Assembly (NCBI GenBank): GCA_014825775.1 | Contig: MVAQ01000122.1 | Location: 1-60,806, forward strand | DNA from: Krasilnikovozyma curviuscula | Taxonomy: Eukaryota; Basidiomycota; Tremellomycetes; Cystofilobasidiales; Mrakiaceae | Direction of reading: 5' to 3' | DNA: 60,806 nucleotides | Shown here: positions 1-12,088 of the stretch, one piece after another | How the letters are laid out: each line of letters begins with the position of its first letter | How positions within the stretch are numbered: the stretch's first letter is position 1 | The notes under the pieces: generated by a model | The model's database searches: none | Seen by the model: only the letters and a program-made list of their open reading frames with translations | What the model was told of the DNA's origin: nothing | Program-made: the position numbers and the translations under genes

Positions 1-1122
1 GCTCTATCCTGTCTCCAACAGGACACTCATCGTGTCTGTTGGTGCTCGGCAGTGAGCAGCACTTGGACACTGCACACGCTTGGCGCTGCGACTCTGTGTG
101 CAACCAAGCAAGCAACCTTGTTGTTCAATCGGGCACTGAGTACCTTCGAAGCCACCGCCGCCCGCGATGCCCTTTCTGGCTGAGCGAAACCCCAGGGCAC
201 AAGCGAGACCCAGTCACTGCCAGTTCCTGGCAACAGGGCGGTTGAGAAGGGGGGAGCATAGGGTATAGCCAGTTGCCGTTCTTCACATTGTGTCGGTGTA
301 ACCTCAGAGCAGCAGCTGCTGGATTTTTATTTCAATTGTCGTTTCTGGTTTAGTTTCAGTTGCGCTGCCGCCTGCTTGACCTCTCATCTCAGAACAAGAT
401 CTGTTTCTCCCTATCTCATTGAACAAATATGAGTGGGTGTAGGGGGTTTGTTTGTCTGCTCGACTGATCATCTCTCTTTTCCTCGCACCCCGCCGCCGCC
501 ACGGTTCACCAGCATGGTTCCTTTTGATCCCCAGTAGATAACATAGAGTACCGTCCAGTCCCGTCCCATTCCTCCCTGTAACATAACATCTCAATCTCCT
601 TGGTCGATACAAGCACGTATACTCGAATTTGCTGTCCCAAAGCCAATAGTGGCTACGATATCCCCGAAGCCGACGTCGGAGGCCATCTCAACTGTTGACT
701 CGAACATCGACTCCTCCTCTCCTCGTTTTCCCCACACGCAACGTGAGTGATCGCAGCAGGAGATAATCTTTTTGGGAGCATTTTTCCTAAAAATACACAG
801 AAAAAGTAAACGAACCGCCTCAGGTTGAACGGCGGCGGCGATCCAAAAAGTTGTGTGGAATTCAAAACGTTTTTTTCCACTGGACTCTTTTCTTACAGCA
901 TTGGATCGCCTGGCACACACAGTAAGCTCCAGTACTCTTGTAGTTCCCTCCCGGTCCCTTCGTAGGATTTGGAGAGGAGAATTGGTCCTCTCGTCGTCTC
1001 GCAGCTTCTCACACGTCGCTGACGTTCCTTCGACGCCTCTTTCGAAACAGATCTCTTCCTTGTCAAGCATTCTCCCTCAACTTCATTACACCAGAACTGC
1101 TCTCTAGCTGTAATCCTCAACC
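1..1122. other. Upstream region without a recognised gene
   Basis: No gene could be supported here. The last 250 bases or so before the first ATG are pyrimidine-rich, as expected of a fungal promoter and 5' leader for the gene at 1123. An open frame on the minus strand (591-1070) lies opposite this stretch, resembles nothing known and has no convincing splice partners. Confidence 0.5.
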
Positions 1123-2624
1123 ATGATCTTTGACGAAAAGCACTCGTTGAGGGAGCTACCTCCTGTTCCACCTCCCCCACCACCGCCAACTTCCTCACCG
1201 TCTTATTTCAGTCAGAGCAGGGTGATTTATATATTTTTGTTCTATTCTGTTCCTCTCTGAAGAATCCTTATTGACTTTTTTTCTACTTTATCTCTGCGTC
1301 AGACTGAATCTCCATCACGCTTGAACTCGAATTCAGACGTACTACTCTCCCCAGACGGCACAGCTTCAGGATCAGGAGGCGACTCGACGCCCGCATTCGA
1401 TACTATCACATCACCTGCCTCTCCAATTTACAACGAGATTGAACCCCATGGAAGCACTTTCTACCGAGGTCTCGTAAGTTGAACCCTCTTTCGGCCTTAT
1501 AATCCTTGAATTGCCCTCTTGAAATTGAAGAAATTCTTCATTCTCGCGATGTTTCTCCTGGCTCGCTCGAACGCGGCTCAACCTCACTTCGCAGTCTCCA
1601 CTAGGACCTCAGCTCCAGTCCAAGTCGACAGACTTTCTCGACCCGCCGGAAATTACCAACTGCAACTACCCTCGCTCTTCCCACACGTCCCATGAATCAA
1701 GCTCCTCCTCCTCCGACGTCGTCACAAAGCACCTCATCGACCTCGCTGCTCAGGTACCCCCCAGCGCCCTCCCGCCGTTGACAAATGGGGAAGTTCGAGA
1801 GAAGAGGTTTAACGGTAAATTTGTCGCTACCAAAAAGGGAAAGGTCAAGGTCAAGCTCGGGTTGAAGTCGGGCGGCGGCGGAGGGGGTAGTGGGTCAACT
1901 TCGCCAAGTATGGTCAGCGAAGGTAGTGATAAGTCTGGGGAGAGAGCACGATTGTTAGTCAAGTCAGACAAGGGCAATATAGAACTCAAAATCGTACGTG
2001 GGTCTTTCTCGTCGCTTTGACCGATCTTTTGATCGGCTTTCAAACCAATTTGACATTTACTATACATTCTACAGTTCGCCCGCTCGCCTGGGCTACCATT
2101 CTCTTTGAAGTGCCACTCAGCAGCTGGATCAATTAATCTCATGATACCGTTCGATTTCAATGGTTCAATACGGTAGGTGTCTGGCATTTCTCTTATCCAT
2201 CTTCTGCCACCTCTGACACATTTCTGTTCTTTTCCCTAGACACTTACACCCAAATGGATCACTAACAACCGACAAGATTGTAAAATCCAAAGCCGTCACT
2301 CTCCACACTAAAGGTGAAGCTGGCCTCCTCTTCATAGGCGAGCTGGGCAACTGGACAGACCAGCATGAGAGCCTTGACGGCGGGGAACTGGACGACATCT
2401 ACATCGAGACAATGAAGGGAAACGTCAAAGTGTCGTTCTATGAAGGCAAGAAGAAGCTGACGGAACATGTTGCTGCGTGGGAGGCGGGTTAGTTTGAATT
2501 CTTCCTTCCTCACACAGAGAGTCAACCGTTGTTCTGTTCTGACTCTTTCTTTCTGATTCCTTTCATCTTCACAGAGTCCAGAAGAATGGCAGAGAAGGCT
2601 AAAGAGCTGAAGAAGAAGATCTAG
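1123..2624 (+). CDS. DUF7330-like protein, cytosolic, function unknown
   Basis: Six exons (1123-1221, 1303-1473, 1595-1993, 2075-2172, 2240-2487, 2575-2624) splice in phase to about 354 residues. The N-terminal half is disordered: a proline run near residue 15, then Ser-rich stretches and a glycine run just before the folded part. The C-terminal half is beta-rich, with the pattern SDKGNIELKI, later NGSIRHLHPNGS, FIGELG, and finally ELDDIYIETMKGNVKVSFYEG, which resembles the repeated strands of the fungal DUF7330 family. It ends in a short Lys-rich helix. There is no signal peptide or membrane segment. The family match is from memory of the pattern, so it needs a profile search; the gene model itself is well supported by clean splice phases. 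Confidence 0.75.
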
Positions 2625-2985
2625 GTCTCATTCTGCGGATGCGGGACGATCTGAGTTGTTGCATTTAGTTCACGAGGCACTTCACCCACTTGTACATAAT
2701 GATACCTCCACGTATGATATACACAAACCATATTTCTTCTGCTTGAAGCACCTTGCTCAAACAACAGCGCTGCAAACTCCATCATCGACTTCTCCGCTTG
2801 AGCCTGAGTCTGCAAACCAAAACAACAAACTCCGATCTAATGCTCGGACCGCTTCCACTTTGTTCACTGAGCACTACATCTGCCGAAAAAACTGTTTACT
2901 CTCACAAATTTATATCTCTTCATTTCATACTCATACCAACGACCTCTTGCTTCTCATTGAGGTTTTCCTTTCACCAAGTCACGCC
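2625..2985. other. Intergenic, 361 bp
   Basis: This holds the 3' end of the DUF7330-like gene and the promoter of the SUR7-like gene, which reads in the same direction. No separate element was recognised. A frame open from 2656 runs in phase into the SUR7-like start at 2986, but the sequence before that Met does not look like protein. Confidence 0.5.
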
Positions 2986-3921
2986 ATGCCTGCCGTCCTG
3001 TTTGCCATTTCAACCATCTTCATCCTATCCGCTGCAGTTCTCCTTTGGTTGATCACTTTTTCGACTCCATATATTCATGCAATCTACTTCATACAAGACG
3101 GTAAGTCTCCGATGCTTATTGATTATCAGTGTGCCTAATTGGTGGAATCACTTCGCATTTCTCCCTTATTCAGGCTACTCCAACGGAGGAAACGCAAAGT
3201 TTGGAATATGGGGATGGTGTGTGCCCGATTACTGTTTGCCTAAGCAGCTGGGATATACGTGAGAATAACTTTCAGCTCTATGTGGACTGCTTGATCAAGG
3301 TGTTAACGGAAAGGACTTTCGGATGATGTACTCACCTTATTCCGTGAATCATCTAGCTGGACTCCAGAGATTCCTGATGGAAAGAAACTTACTACAGCTC
3401 TGGTTCTCTACCCAGTCTGTACGTTCTTTGATGTTTCCTCATCCACTGATATGATGCTGATCGCGCCTTCTTTGTTCTCATTTACCTGGGTCTTTCGATC
3501 CCAGCCACCGCTTTCGCTACCGTTGGTCTGCTGCTGACCGTAGCGACGGATGTACTTGTACCTATGCTACATCTTCCAGCTAAGATTGTCGTTTTCTTAG
3601 CGTGGTTAACGAGCGTGATCGTGATCATTTTCACGGCTGCCCTCTGGAGCTCGACGCTGCACAACTTCGGGGCTCAGGCTAGCTGGGGGCCAGCCATGTG
3701 TAAGTTCAATGCATTGAATTACGCTAATTTCTTGTGAGAGCTGGTAACTGATTGTCATTGTGTGACTGGTTACATCAGGGATGGCTGTAGCTGCTGTCGT
3801 GTTGCTATCCATAGCTGTCATCCTTCAGAGTGGTAGCCATTGGATGGGAGAACATAGAGAAGAAAGAACTGTTTATATCAGGAAAGCCAAGACGACGACT
3901 GAAGGGACTGGTGGGTGGTAG
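2986..3921 (+). CDS. SUR7/PalI-like four-helix plasma-membrane protein
   Basis: Five exons (2986-3100, 3174-3258, 3357-3418, 3505-3699, 3779-3921) give about 199 residues. A first membrane helix (residues about 3-25) is followed by a short extracellular loop with FGIWGWCVPDYC, matching the G-F-G-x-x-G-x-C signature of the SUR7/PalI (Rim9) family. Three more hydrophobic helices follow (around VGLLLTVATDVLV, VVFLAWLTSVIVIIF and MAVAAVVLLSIAVIL), then a short charged tail. Family members sit in eisosomes or help sense ambient pH through the Rim/Pal pathway; which of these roles applies cannot be told from the sequence. The ATG at 2986 is chosen because it directly precedes the first helix. Confidence 0.75.
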
Positions 3922-4158
3922 TCTCGACATGCGGAGAGCGTTGGAGCAGTCTGCGGTTTGACGATTTGGCTGAAGGAAACCAGTCGGACATTGATGACAC
4001 GGAAAAGTAAACGAAGTAAGGAACAACGACTGTGGACCTAGCGATGATGACCATGATGAAAGCAAACTTCATTAAAGTTAGACACCAAGCTGATCTGCAA
4101 ACTCGATCGGTGTTCTCGAAGTAGCCTCTAACCGGATTCCCACTCTCTCGCTCAATCA

Positions 4159-7100
4159 ATGGAGCTGGCGTTCCACGTTGGGAGCTCTGTCCCCCCTCTG
4201 AGTGAGCCAGCAGGCCCTTCGGGTGGTTCATCAGGCGACGGAGAAAGCCCAGTCACTGCTGCTCCGGTCAAACAGAGACGAAAGGAGGCGTCAGTAACAA
4301 CTGCGATCAGTTTCTCACACGCGGGATGTGCACATTGCTGACCTGTATATTTTCACTTTTGATAGATGTCTAGCTTGTAGAGAGATAAAGGTAGGTTGGT
4401 TCCGAGTATTGGAAGGAGAAAGAAAAAAAAAAACTGACTGCTTACTGCTTCTTTTGGTGCAGGTAAAATGCCACCCAATGAGCGAGGATTCCCCACCACG
4501 GTCAAGTTGTCAACGGTGTACCAGATTGGGTATCGGATGCCTATACCATGTGAGTATGCGTCACCTTTTGTTTCGCTCTAGGAGCAAATTACGACATGGA
4601 CTGAGTTGACTCTGACTCGTGTTTGGAACGTCCTTCTTGGCTCTTGCAGCAAGAGAAGAGGGGCAGAAAAGTCAAGCAAAGGGAACACTACTTCCCAGCA
4701 GTACCACTGCAGCAGCAGATACCTACGACGGCGGTGCCTTCAATAGCTCAGTCTGTTCCCACCTTTGCTCCAGTTGTCTCCGCACCACAAACACAACCAG
4801 ACAAGCGTCACCGGATATCTTCCATCTTTGAACGCTCAGCATCGCCTTCTATGCAAGCATCAACGTCGTATCTACCTCTCCAGTCTGCTGTCAGAGATGA
4901 GATCTCGCCGAGCAGCCTTCAAGGAGCAGCGGCAGCAGCAGCATACAACAACAGGAGCTCCTCGAATCATTCACCAGGCTTACTCCATCATACAACAACA
5001 AAACCTGAATCTGGAGGCGTTATTAACGTCGAATCTTTCGTAGAGCCCAACACCGAAGAAAGCACCAGTTTAAGTTTGGCCAAAGTGTTGCAACCGAGGG
5101 GAAAGAAGAGGAAGATATTTCATGATGACGAAAATGAGGTTGATGAACTAGCTAGTGATAATGATGATGCGAATGGTCGAGGCAGTGTTTGGGATGATCC
5201 TGTCAAGTTAGGTTTGGTGCCGGAGGGGAAGATCAACGAGCTTTTCCACTTCTTTCACGATCAAGTGAGTGCCCTACATTGGTATTTTGGTTTTAACCAC
5301 TTGTTCACTTATACTGGTGTCTTTCAGCTCAATCCTTTCATCGCACTGCTTGATAGGAAACTCCACACACCTGAATACTGCCTGCGTACCTCAGTCATCC
5401 TCTTCACCGCTATTTTAACCGTCAGCACCAAACTCTCGATGCCTGAACTATACAAACCATTGCTGGTACTAAGTAACAAGTTCATTGGGCAAGCAGTGAT
5501 GGATGGTATGTCTACTGTTGGGTTTGCTCAGAGTTTGAGGTGAGTTGTCAAGAGATGCATGCATTTGCGAAGATGTGCTGACTGACGTACACGCCGTTTC
5601 CAGTATTCTCTGCTTCTGGAAAGAACCCAAAGACAGCACTGCTTTTCAGAGGATAGGGTTTGGGATCAGAATTGGGTTTGAGTTGCAGTTGAATCTTCCT
5701 CCAAAGAGACCCTTGCCAGAGAATGAAGCTGAGGCTCGAGAAATCTTGGTATGTTACATCTCTTCTTATTATCAGAAAATATCTTCAATTACTTATTTCA
5801 ATATATTCCTCCGTTCGTGATTACAGAACCGAGAAAGGACTTGGCTTCGTAAGAACACCTTCGACCTGCTGGCTCTTTTTTTTTTTCAGCTTGACTAACT
5901 CATCCACTCTTCATGATCATTGATATTTTCTCCCCAGAGCTCTATGCTTTTGACCTGACACTACATCTTCACCAAGGAGGACGTCCCCGAATGATCGATT
6001 CCACATCCATTTTCGACCACAGCGTCTGGTCCCGAGATCATCTTCAGTTTCCGTGTCTATGCGACAGTATGCTGCATGCCAGTCTCGAAATTTTTCAGCA
6101 CCTCCATCTTGCTTCGACCATAGCCAGCTGTGAAGATATTGGCATTCGAAAAATGGTGCTAACGCAGTGTGTAGCTGCTGCCAATCGGTGGAAGACTTAC
6201 TGGTTGGATGCTCCTGAAAAGAGTTAGTTTCCTCTTTATGCGTTGAGGATTACGGTTAGATGAGCTGAAAGTTTACTCCATTAATTCCCAGCCGGCATGC
6301 TTATGCACGCCAACAGCTTGGCCATAATCGCATACTATCACAAACTCCTCACCCTCTGCTGCTCAGAACTCAACCTCGGCATCGCCCTCACGGGCTCAAG
6401 TCGACCAGCTGCAATGGTTGCATTCTTTGAGACAATTCAGCAGGCTATGAACCTTCTTAACAGCATCAGCTTAACTCTTGTTCCCGCTGGCATTCTCACT
6501 TATCAACAGGATACCATCTCGTTTGGCGGTGCGTGCGAGCTGCTCTTGTGAAAGTTCGCTTTCAGTTACTAATCATTTTGGGGATTTTCGTTTCTCTAGC
6601 TGTCCATGCTGCGCTAGTTCTGGTCAGGAATATCAGTGACTTAGATCAATCTCTTCAAGCTGAGGCTTTGGGTTCTCTTGCAGCGTCTGCTTCAGCCTGT
6701 AAATCAGCGTCGGTGTGAGTGAATTATATACCTTGCAAAGACTACCCAAAGACTACCCACTCCGGCACCTTACCTATCTGCTTTCTCTCCAGTCAACCCC
6801 GAGACAACCAAGCTTACCTCGCCGCATTCCTCCAGAGTCTGATCCAGGTGTCGACTGGAGGGCCGGATTCGTCATTAAATTCTCATGCACCATCTCCAGC
6901 CGCCAACGGAATCTCCTCGAATAATCACAGTCACATTGATCAGCCTTCGTTACCTACATTCGCAGACTGGCCGAATATGGTGAGTAGAAATTCGATTCTC
7001 AATACGTCCCAGTCAGACCACTTAATGAACTTGTTGGGTTCAGGACGTCACCTCACCTGGACGGAACGACATGATTGAGGATGCTTTACAAGGCTTCAGC

Positions 7101-7273
7101 GACTGGTAAGTAGAACGTTCCTCTAAGCACCCTCTCGAACATGTTCATCTTTCTCACCTCTCCCATCGACTTTGTCTGTCAGGTGGCCCGGTCTGGCTCA
7201 ACCAATTTCCTTCCCAATTGACAGCTTGGACTTTGACACTCTACTAGCTGGCTCAAACTTCGATCAGGTTTGA
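4159..7273 (+). CDS. Zn2Cys6 fungal transcription factor
   Basis: A multi-exon nuclear regulator. The binuclear zinc cluster is assembled from small exons: exon 1 (4159-4289) ends RRKEA; exon 2 (4366-4390) adds CLACREIK; exon 3 (4463-4549) adds VKC and the second Cys triplet, giving C-x2-C-x6-C-x12-C-x2-C-x6-C. Exon 4 begins at 4650 with a basic stretch (QEKRGRKVKQRE), then a long Ser/Gln-rich linker. The middle-homology region follows across exons from about 5328 (LNPFIALLDRKLHTPEYCLR), with RTWLQLYAFDLTLHLHQGGR typical of the fungal_trans domain. The C-terminus is acidic and aromatic (SLDFDTLLAGSNFDQV), a plausible activation domain. Exon 1 uses a gtcagt donor, which is needed to keep the cluster in phase. 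Target genes cannot be inferred. Confidence 0.85.
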
Positions 7274-8076
7274 GTCGCCTTCAAGACTTGGTGGCTTTTC
7301 TTCGATATCTATGACAGCAATAAATTGATCTTCCGAAAAAAAATTGGGATTGGGATCTGCAGCATTTTGGGTGGTTTGTAGACTTAGAGGTTTACGTTAG
7401 GTTTGTTTTAGGATATCAGAAACCAAAGAACAGGTCAAAGTTGACTATTAAGGTGTTTGTACCTGAATTTATTGTATTCATTAGATTTTAAGGTCTGCAA
7501 GATGAGAGAAGAGAGATGGATATCTGCCGCCAGCGCGACCTGTCTGAAGAAGAAGTAACTTGGCCTGATTTACAGATTTTACTTTGTAGCTGGAGCCTCT
7601 ACACAGAAGCTTGCCAATACCTCAGTAACTCGAACGTAGTCTTTAAGATGGGGTTTTTAGGGTTGGACAAAGATGGCGAAACAGCTCCTGAACAAATCAA
7701 AACAAACCTCGTGAAGAGTTGCGCTTGTCGCTGCATTATGTTTGAAGTCTCCATTACCTCTCATTCATGTACTAGAGGCTACTGTTGTCTACCATGGAAT
7801 TTATTAGAATTTCGTGACCTTTGATAAGATAGCAGCCCGCAAGGTTTCGACGCACCAGACACACCGTCCAGTGGCAAGAAAACCAGGCCAACTTCGAACT
7901 TTTCGCAGGTGTCGCACCTTTGAAAGCCACCTCGACGACCGATCCGCTTGCCATCCATCAATCCCAACTCCTGAAGCGTCTCTCTGCTGTGCTCCTTTCC
8001 CCTTTACTGGACGAAGGGAAGCCCCTCGAGGAAAAATCAACACCAGAATAACCAGAGTCGATTTCTTTCGCGGGCC
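7274..8076. other. Intergenic, 803 bp
   Basis: This carries the 3' end of the zinc-cluster gene and the promoter and leader of HFI1. An A-rich run occurs at 7337-7345. Open frames at 7516-7824 and 7814-8122 show no recognisable protein and have no splice support, so nothing further is called. Confidence 0.5.
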
Positions 8077-10716
8077 ATGGCGTCGACGCTGGCACAACAG
8101 AGGCTCACCACTTTACGGATAGTGAGTTAGACACCACTCTGTGATAGGTGGATGGGATGGATCCTGACTCTCTGGATCGTGGTGTCTGACACGTTTCGTT
8201 TGTCAATTCTTCTAACTTCAGAAAAAACAATTGCACGACAAATTGGGTGAAAATGGCCTCCCTTACTGGAGCGCTCTTGGTCAGTTTCTCACAGGACAAA
8301 TGGGTAAAGACGAGTTCGATTGGAGAATCAATGGATTACTGGATTATGCTGGAGGTGAGTTTCATATCGTTTCGCTTGCGTTTGAGGTGGATTGGTCGGT
8401 GCGATGGGCATGGGTCCCGTTTTTCAACTTTTTCAAAACTCGAGTCTGGCACCGCGAGGGAAAAACCAAATCTTTTCCCAGCATCAGCTCGGTGTGAACT
8501 TCCTGACCGGATGGATAGATGGAAGGACAAGACCCCCAGCTGGCTGCACCATTCCAGCTTTTGGATTGGTCGAATAGCCCCGTCAACAGCAACTTCTTCT
8601 CAACCTTCCAGCCGGTGATTCAAGCGTTTGTTTGCCATGCGGTTAACTGAATCTCAGCCCCATCCCTGCATCCACACTTGATCCGAACATCTTATCGGAT
8701 TCTTGAATCCTTTTCATATTATCTTGGGCTAGTCTGTCTCTTCTCGAGAAGACCTTCCTATTCACCGCCGAGGTTGCGTCTACATCCGACAAAACCTTGC
8801 GGTCACCACCCCGCCACTTATCCGAGCCCATGTACTCTCCCAAAAGGTTACCTCTCCTCTACCTTTCGTTCTTTCTCAAAAAGCTTTGAATGGGGTATCT
8901 GTGGGCTGACTGCTTTTGTTCAATCTGTTAGTTGTGCTCCACAACGATCTGTTGATGTCTCTGATGGCCTCAACTACCCACTCCACCCCTTCGGCCCCAT
9001 TATCATCGTCCTTCTCTACTAACGCAGTCTCAGTCTCCAACTCAGCCAAACGCCCCTCATCAGCAGAACCCGAAGAGCTTGCACCACAAGCGAAGCGGCG
9101 CGTATCGAAATGGGTTCTGGAGATGGGCTCGAAAGAACGGATGAGAATTAGATCGTTATCCGCCAAAGCAGCAGAACGGGAACTTCAAATCAACCAGGAA
9201 CTTGCTACTGCTGATGTTGAAGACGAGGATGAGGATGCTGACGCCGACGGGGAAGATGAGGATGGTAACCCAATCATGCCCGTTCCCAAAGTTAAGGTTC
9301 CACTTGAAAGGAAGATCAGACTGGTGTACAACTCTGGTGAACTGGGTAGAGAACGAGCTATGCTTTCGATGGACTCGTCGTTGCAGCTTGGTGCAGAAGC
9401 TGGCTTACCCTCTGGTTCATCTACACCTCTCCGTAAGTTTTTATTTTATTTTCCAACTCAAATACCCACGTCATCAACTTCACGGCCTCATCCCTTGTTA
9501 CACTCTATCAACTCTTCTTTCTCTCTCTCTCTCTTTCATAATCGCAAAAGCGCTGGCTCACTCTACAATGTTACCTGGAACAGCCAACCCACTGTCCGCA
9601 TTGATCACCAAGAAACTACCGTCTCACGCAGAGCTCGCAGCTCTTGTCTTAAAAGGAGCAACGGAGCATGGACTCACTGGAGGTCTTGGTGCTTCCAAAG
9701 GTGGTGTCAATGCTGGTGTTACTGGTAACGAAGAGATTGGTAAAGTTTTAGGACAGGCCGTTGATGTGAGTTTCAGGCTGAAGACGCTGAGAGGATGGTC
9801 GAACGTGTTTGTTGATGCTCTTCGGATTCTTCCTTGGCGTACCTCTCTCTCTCTCATCAAAGGAATTTGTGTCCAACTTGACCCTTAAGCACCTGTCGAA
9901 CAACCGATCCAATCTCTCAAATGCGCCATCCATCTCACTCCCTTCGACTCCCACCTCACTTACACCTCCTGCGATGGAAGATATCCCAGCACTCTCGTCA
10001 TCTGCATCTTCATCCTCGTCAGCTTCCTTAAAGAGTCTAGATCCTGAAGAGGGTCTTCCTTCGAAAAAGAATAGAGTATGGTCCATGAACGAGTTCCAGG
10101 CGACTGCGGAGATGCATCCGACGGTGATTGGCCTTAGGGGGTCAGCCATCAGACGGCTATCTTCTGGTCTTTACTACGACCAGATCAACCCTGACAACGA
10201 AGAAGATGAGACGTTGATGGTCGAAGATGAAGATGAACTCTTCGAAGCTGATTACTCTGTGGTCGATGAGTCCATTTTGGCCAAGAGTAAATTTGCTGGA
10301 CTTGACGAGTTGCCAATGATTCCTCTCCATCCAGCAATAAAAAATTCGTTAAATCATCATTTCCAACAAAGTGGTTCTGATCAACAAGACGAAGAGATGA
10401 CGGCCATTGACAATAAGGTTGGCGTCAACATCGGTGAAGCTATCGCTGGTGGTGCTTCAAACGGGGTCAAGGAAAGGAAGAAGAAAGGGTGAGTTTTCCT
10501 CTTTTATATGTAATTTAGGCGAGTCATTTGGCGTTTTTTGCGCCGCTCGATTCGCTAGTGGAAGTTACACGTCCTCAACTTTCTACAGTCGTCGTACTCG
10601 GAACCGCATCAGTGACTGACTCAACTTCCTGATTCTAATTTTCTGTTTTATTTAGGAGGAAAGACGACTATGATTACGTAGATCCTAAATCAATTCTGGA
10701 TGTTCTGCTTGGTTGA
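8077..10716 (+). CDS. HFI1: SAGA complex subunit Hfi1/Ada1
   Basis: Six exons (8077-8121, 8222-8354, 8932-9432, 9551-9765, 9863-10488, 10656-10716) splice in phase to about 526 residues. The N-terminus matches the SAGA-Tad1 family: RIKKQLHDKLGENGLPYW, then FLTGQMGKDEFDWRINGLL, and after a long intron VLHNDLLMSLMAS, the conserved L-H-N motif. An acidic stretch near 9220-9270 follows. The second half contains the segment starting LPGTANPLSALITKKLPS and a helical segment EFVSNLTLKHLSNNRSN. The last exon ends DPKSILDVLLG, resembling the end of animal TADA1. Hfi1 carries a histone-fold-like module that pairs with Taf12 and is structural in SAGA. The 576 nt second intron is far longer than the others in the window. 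Confidence 0.88.
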
Positions 10717-12088
10717 TCTCTTCACTCCCATCAGCCTCACTTCGCCGACATTCACTTCAGGACTCATTCCCTCAGTCTCTTTACTTTCCTCTTCAACCCA
10801 ATACTCTCAGCTGTGAAAACCACCAAAATGTCGATAACCACACTTTCCCTGTAAAATACTTTACTACAAGCTCAACTTCGACTTCTCTTCTTCGCTTCGA
10901 TTTTGGTCAATGATTACCCAGAAGCCACCAGTCTACATCAAATCGCTCTGAAGCAGCCGTAACCATCATTAACAATAACAAAAATTACCAAGACAGACTA
11001 AACGCAACTATTCAGGTTGTTCCAATGGCGAACCTTCCACAATACTGAACTTACTATCGGACGCATAACCGTAACATCCACCCCATCATTCCATCGATTC
11101 CACCGCCAGTCTCCCCTTCAGACAGTGACACCTCAAAATCATGGAGTCTCATGAAGACTGCCCTTGTCATCGTCAGCAACATCACAAAAACCTTCCGTTG
11201 AGGATCGAAAAAAAAGAGGTGTCGCATCGCTACTTCAATACCATCAACAGCAGCATCAGTAGCAGCAGCAGCCTCATCGCCCCGTTCGTTTTACAAATAA
11301 AAAGGTATTCATCTTACTCCTTTGCATTTACCTGTTTCCTTGTTATTACCTCATTGTTTTCGAAAAACCATCTTTGTTTCTTTACATTTCTACTTTTTCT
11401 AATCCGTTGTAACCTCTATATTTCTTCTCTTCTTGTTGGTAACACTTTCTATTCTTGTTTCGTTTGTTTTTCCGGGCCTTCGATTAGCCTCCAGATCGCA
11501 CAATACAAGGTTGAGTTTCGGTGCTCCACTTACTTCCTTCTCAAGGCGGTATAGTGTTGTTCCTTCCATTATCTTCTCTTTGCAGTCAATACTAATTGGA
11601 ATGCATTCATTTCGTCTCATTAAAGACGAGTTCTCGCAAAAAACAAATGTATGACACAAGAGGGTTGAACTTGTTGTTGCGCAAGGCCAAACAAAGGGTC
11701 ACAACGCTCCACATTTTGCATTTGAGTCTATAGATAGCATCCAAGGCACAAAATCTCATGTCAGAGAGAAATCTAGAAGCATATGAATTCAAGCAGGCTC
11801 TGGTGACATTTCCTGCAGTTTGAGAACTTGCAAACTTTCGCTCGCGAAACTAAGAAAGTCCAGCTCTCACATTTCATGATAAGCGAAGTACAGAACACAT
11901 AAAAGATGCCTGATGAGTTCAACGTGCTCTGAAAGGGTTGGGAAAACAGAAGCTCACAAGAAACCAAACGGTATAGTTTTAACCGTGGGAAAAATAATTC
12001 CTGAGATTCTCGCCACCTCGCGCAAGTTAGAATACCCCGGCAGCGGCGAATCTAAGGTGTACCTTGTACGGGAAGTCAATCAGCAAAC
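10717..12088. other. Intergenic, 1.37 kb between HFI1 and RPL18
   Basis: No gene was recognised. The first part is CT-rich and holds a short CAG-type run near 11253-11270 (agcagcatcagtagcagcag). A frame is open without an early ATG around 10930-11050 but too short to call. The stretch before 12089 is presumably the RPL18 promoter and leader. A noncoding transcript cannot be excluded. Confidence 0.45.

Noticed and set aside
591..1070. Minus-strand open frame of 159 codons upstream of the first gene
   Set aside because: It has no recognisable motif and begins at a non-ATG codon, and it lies in what looks like the promoter and leader of the plus-strand gene.
10930..11050. Open frame rich in Asn, Ser and Gln downstream of HFI1
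   Set aside because: About 45 codons with no ATG before its last residues and no donor or acceptor linking it to either neighbour.
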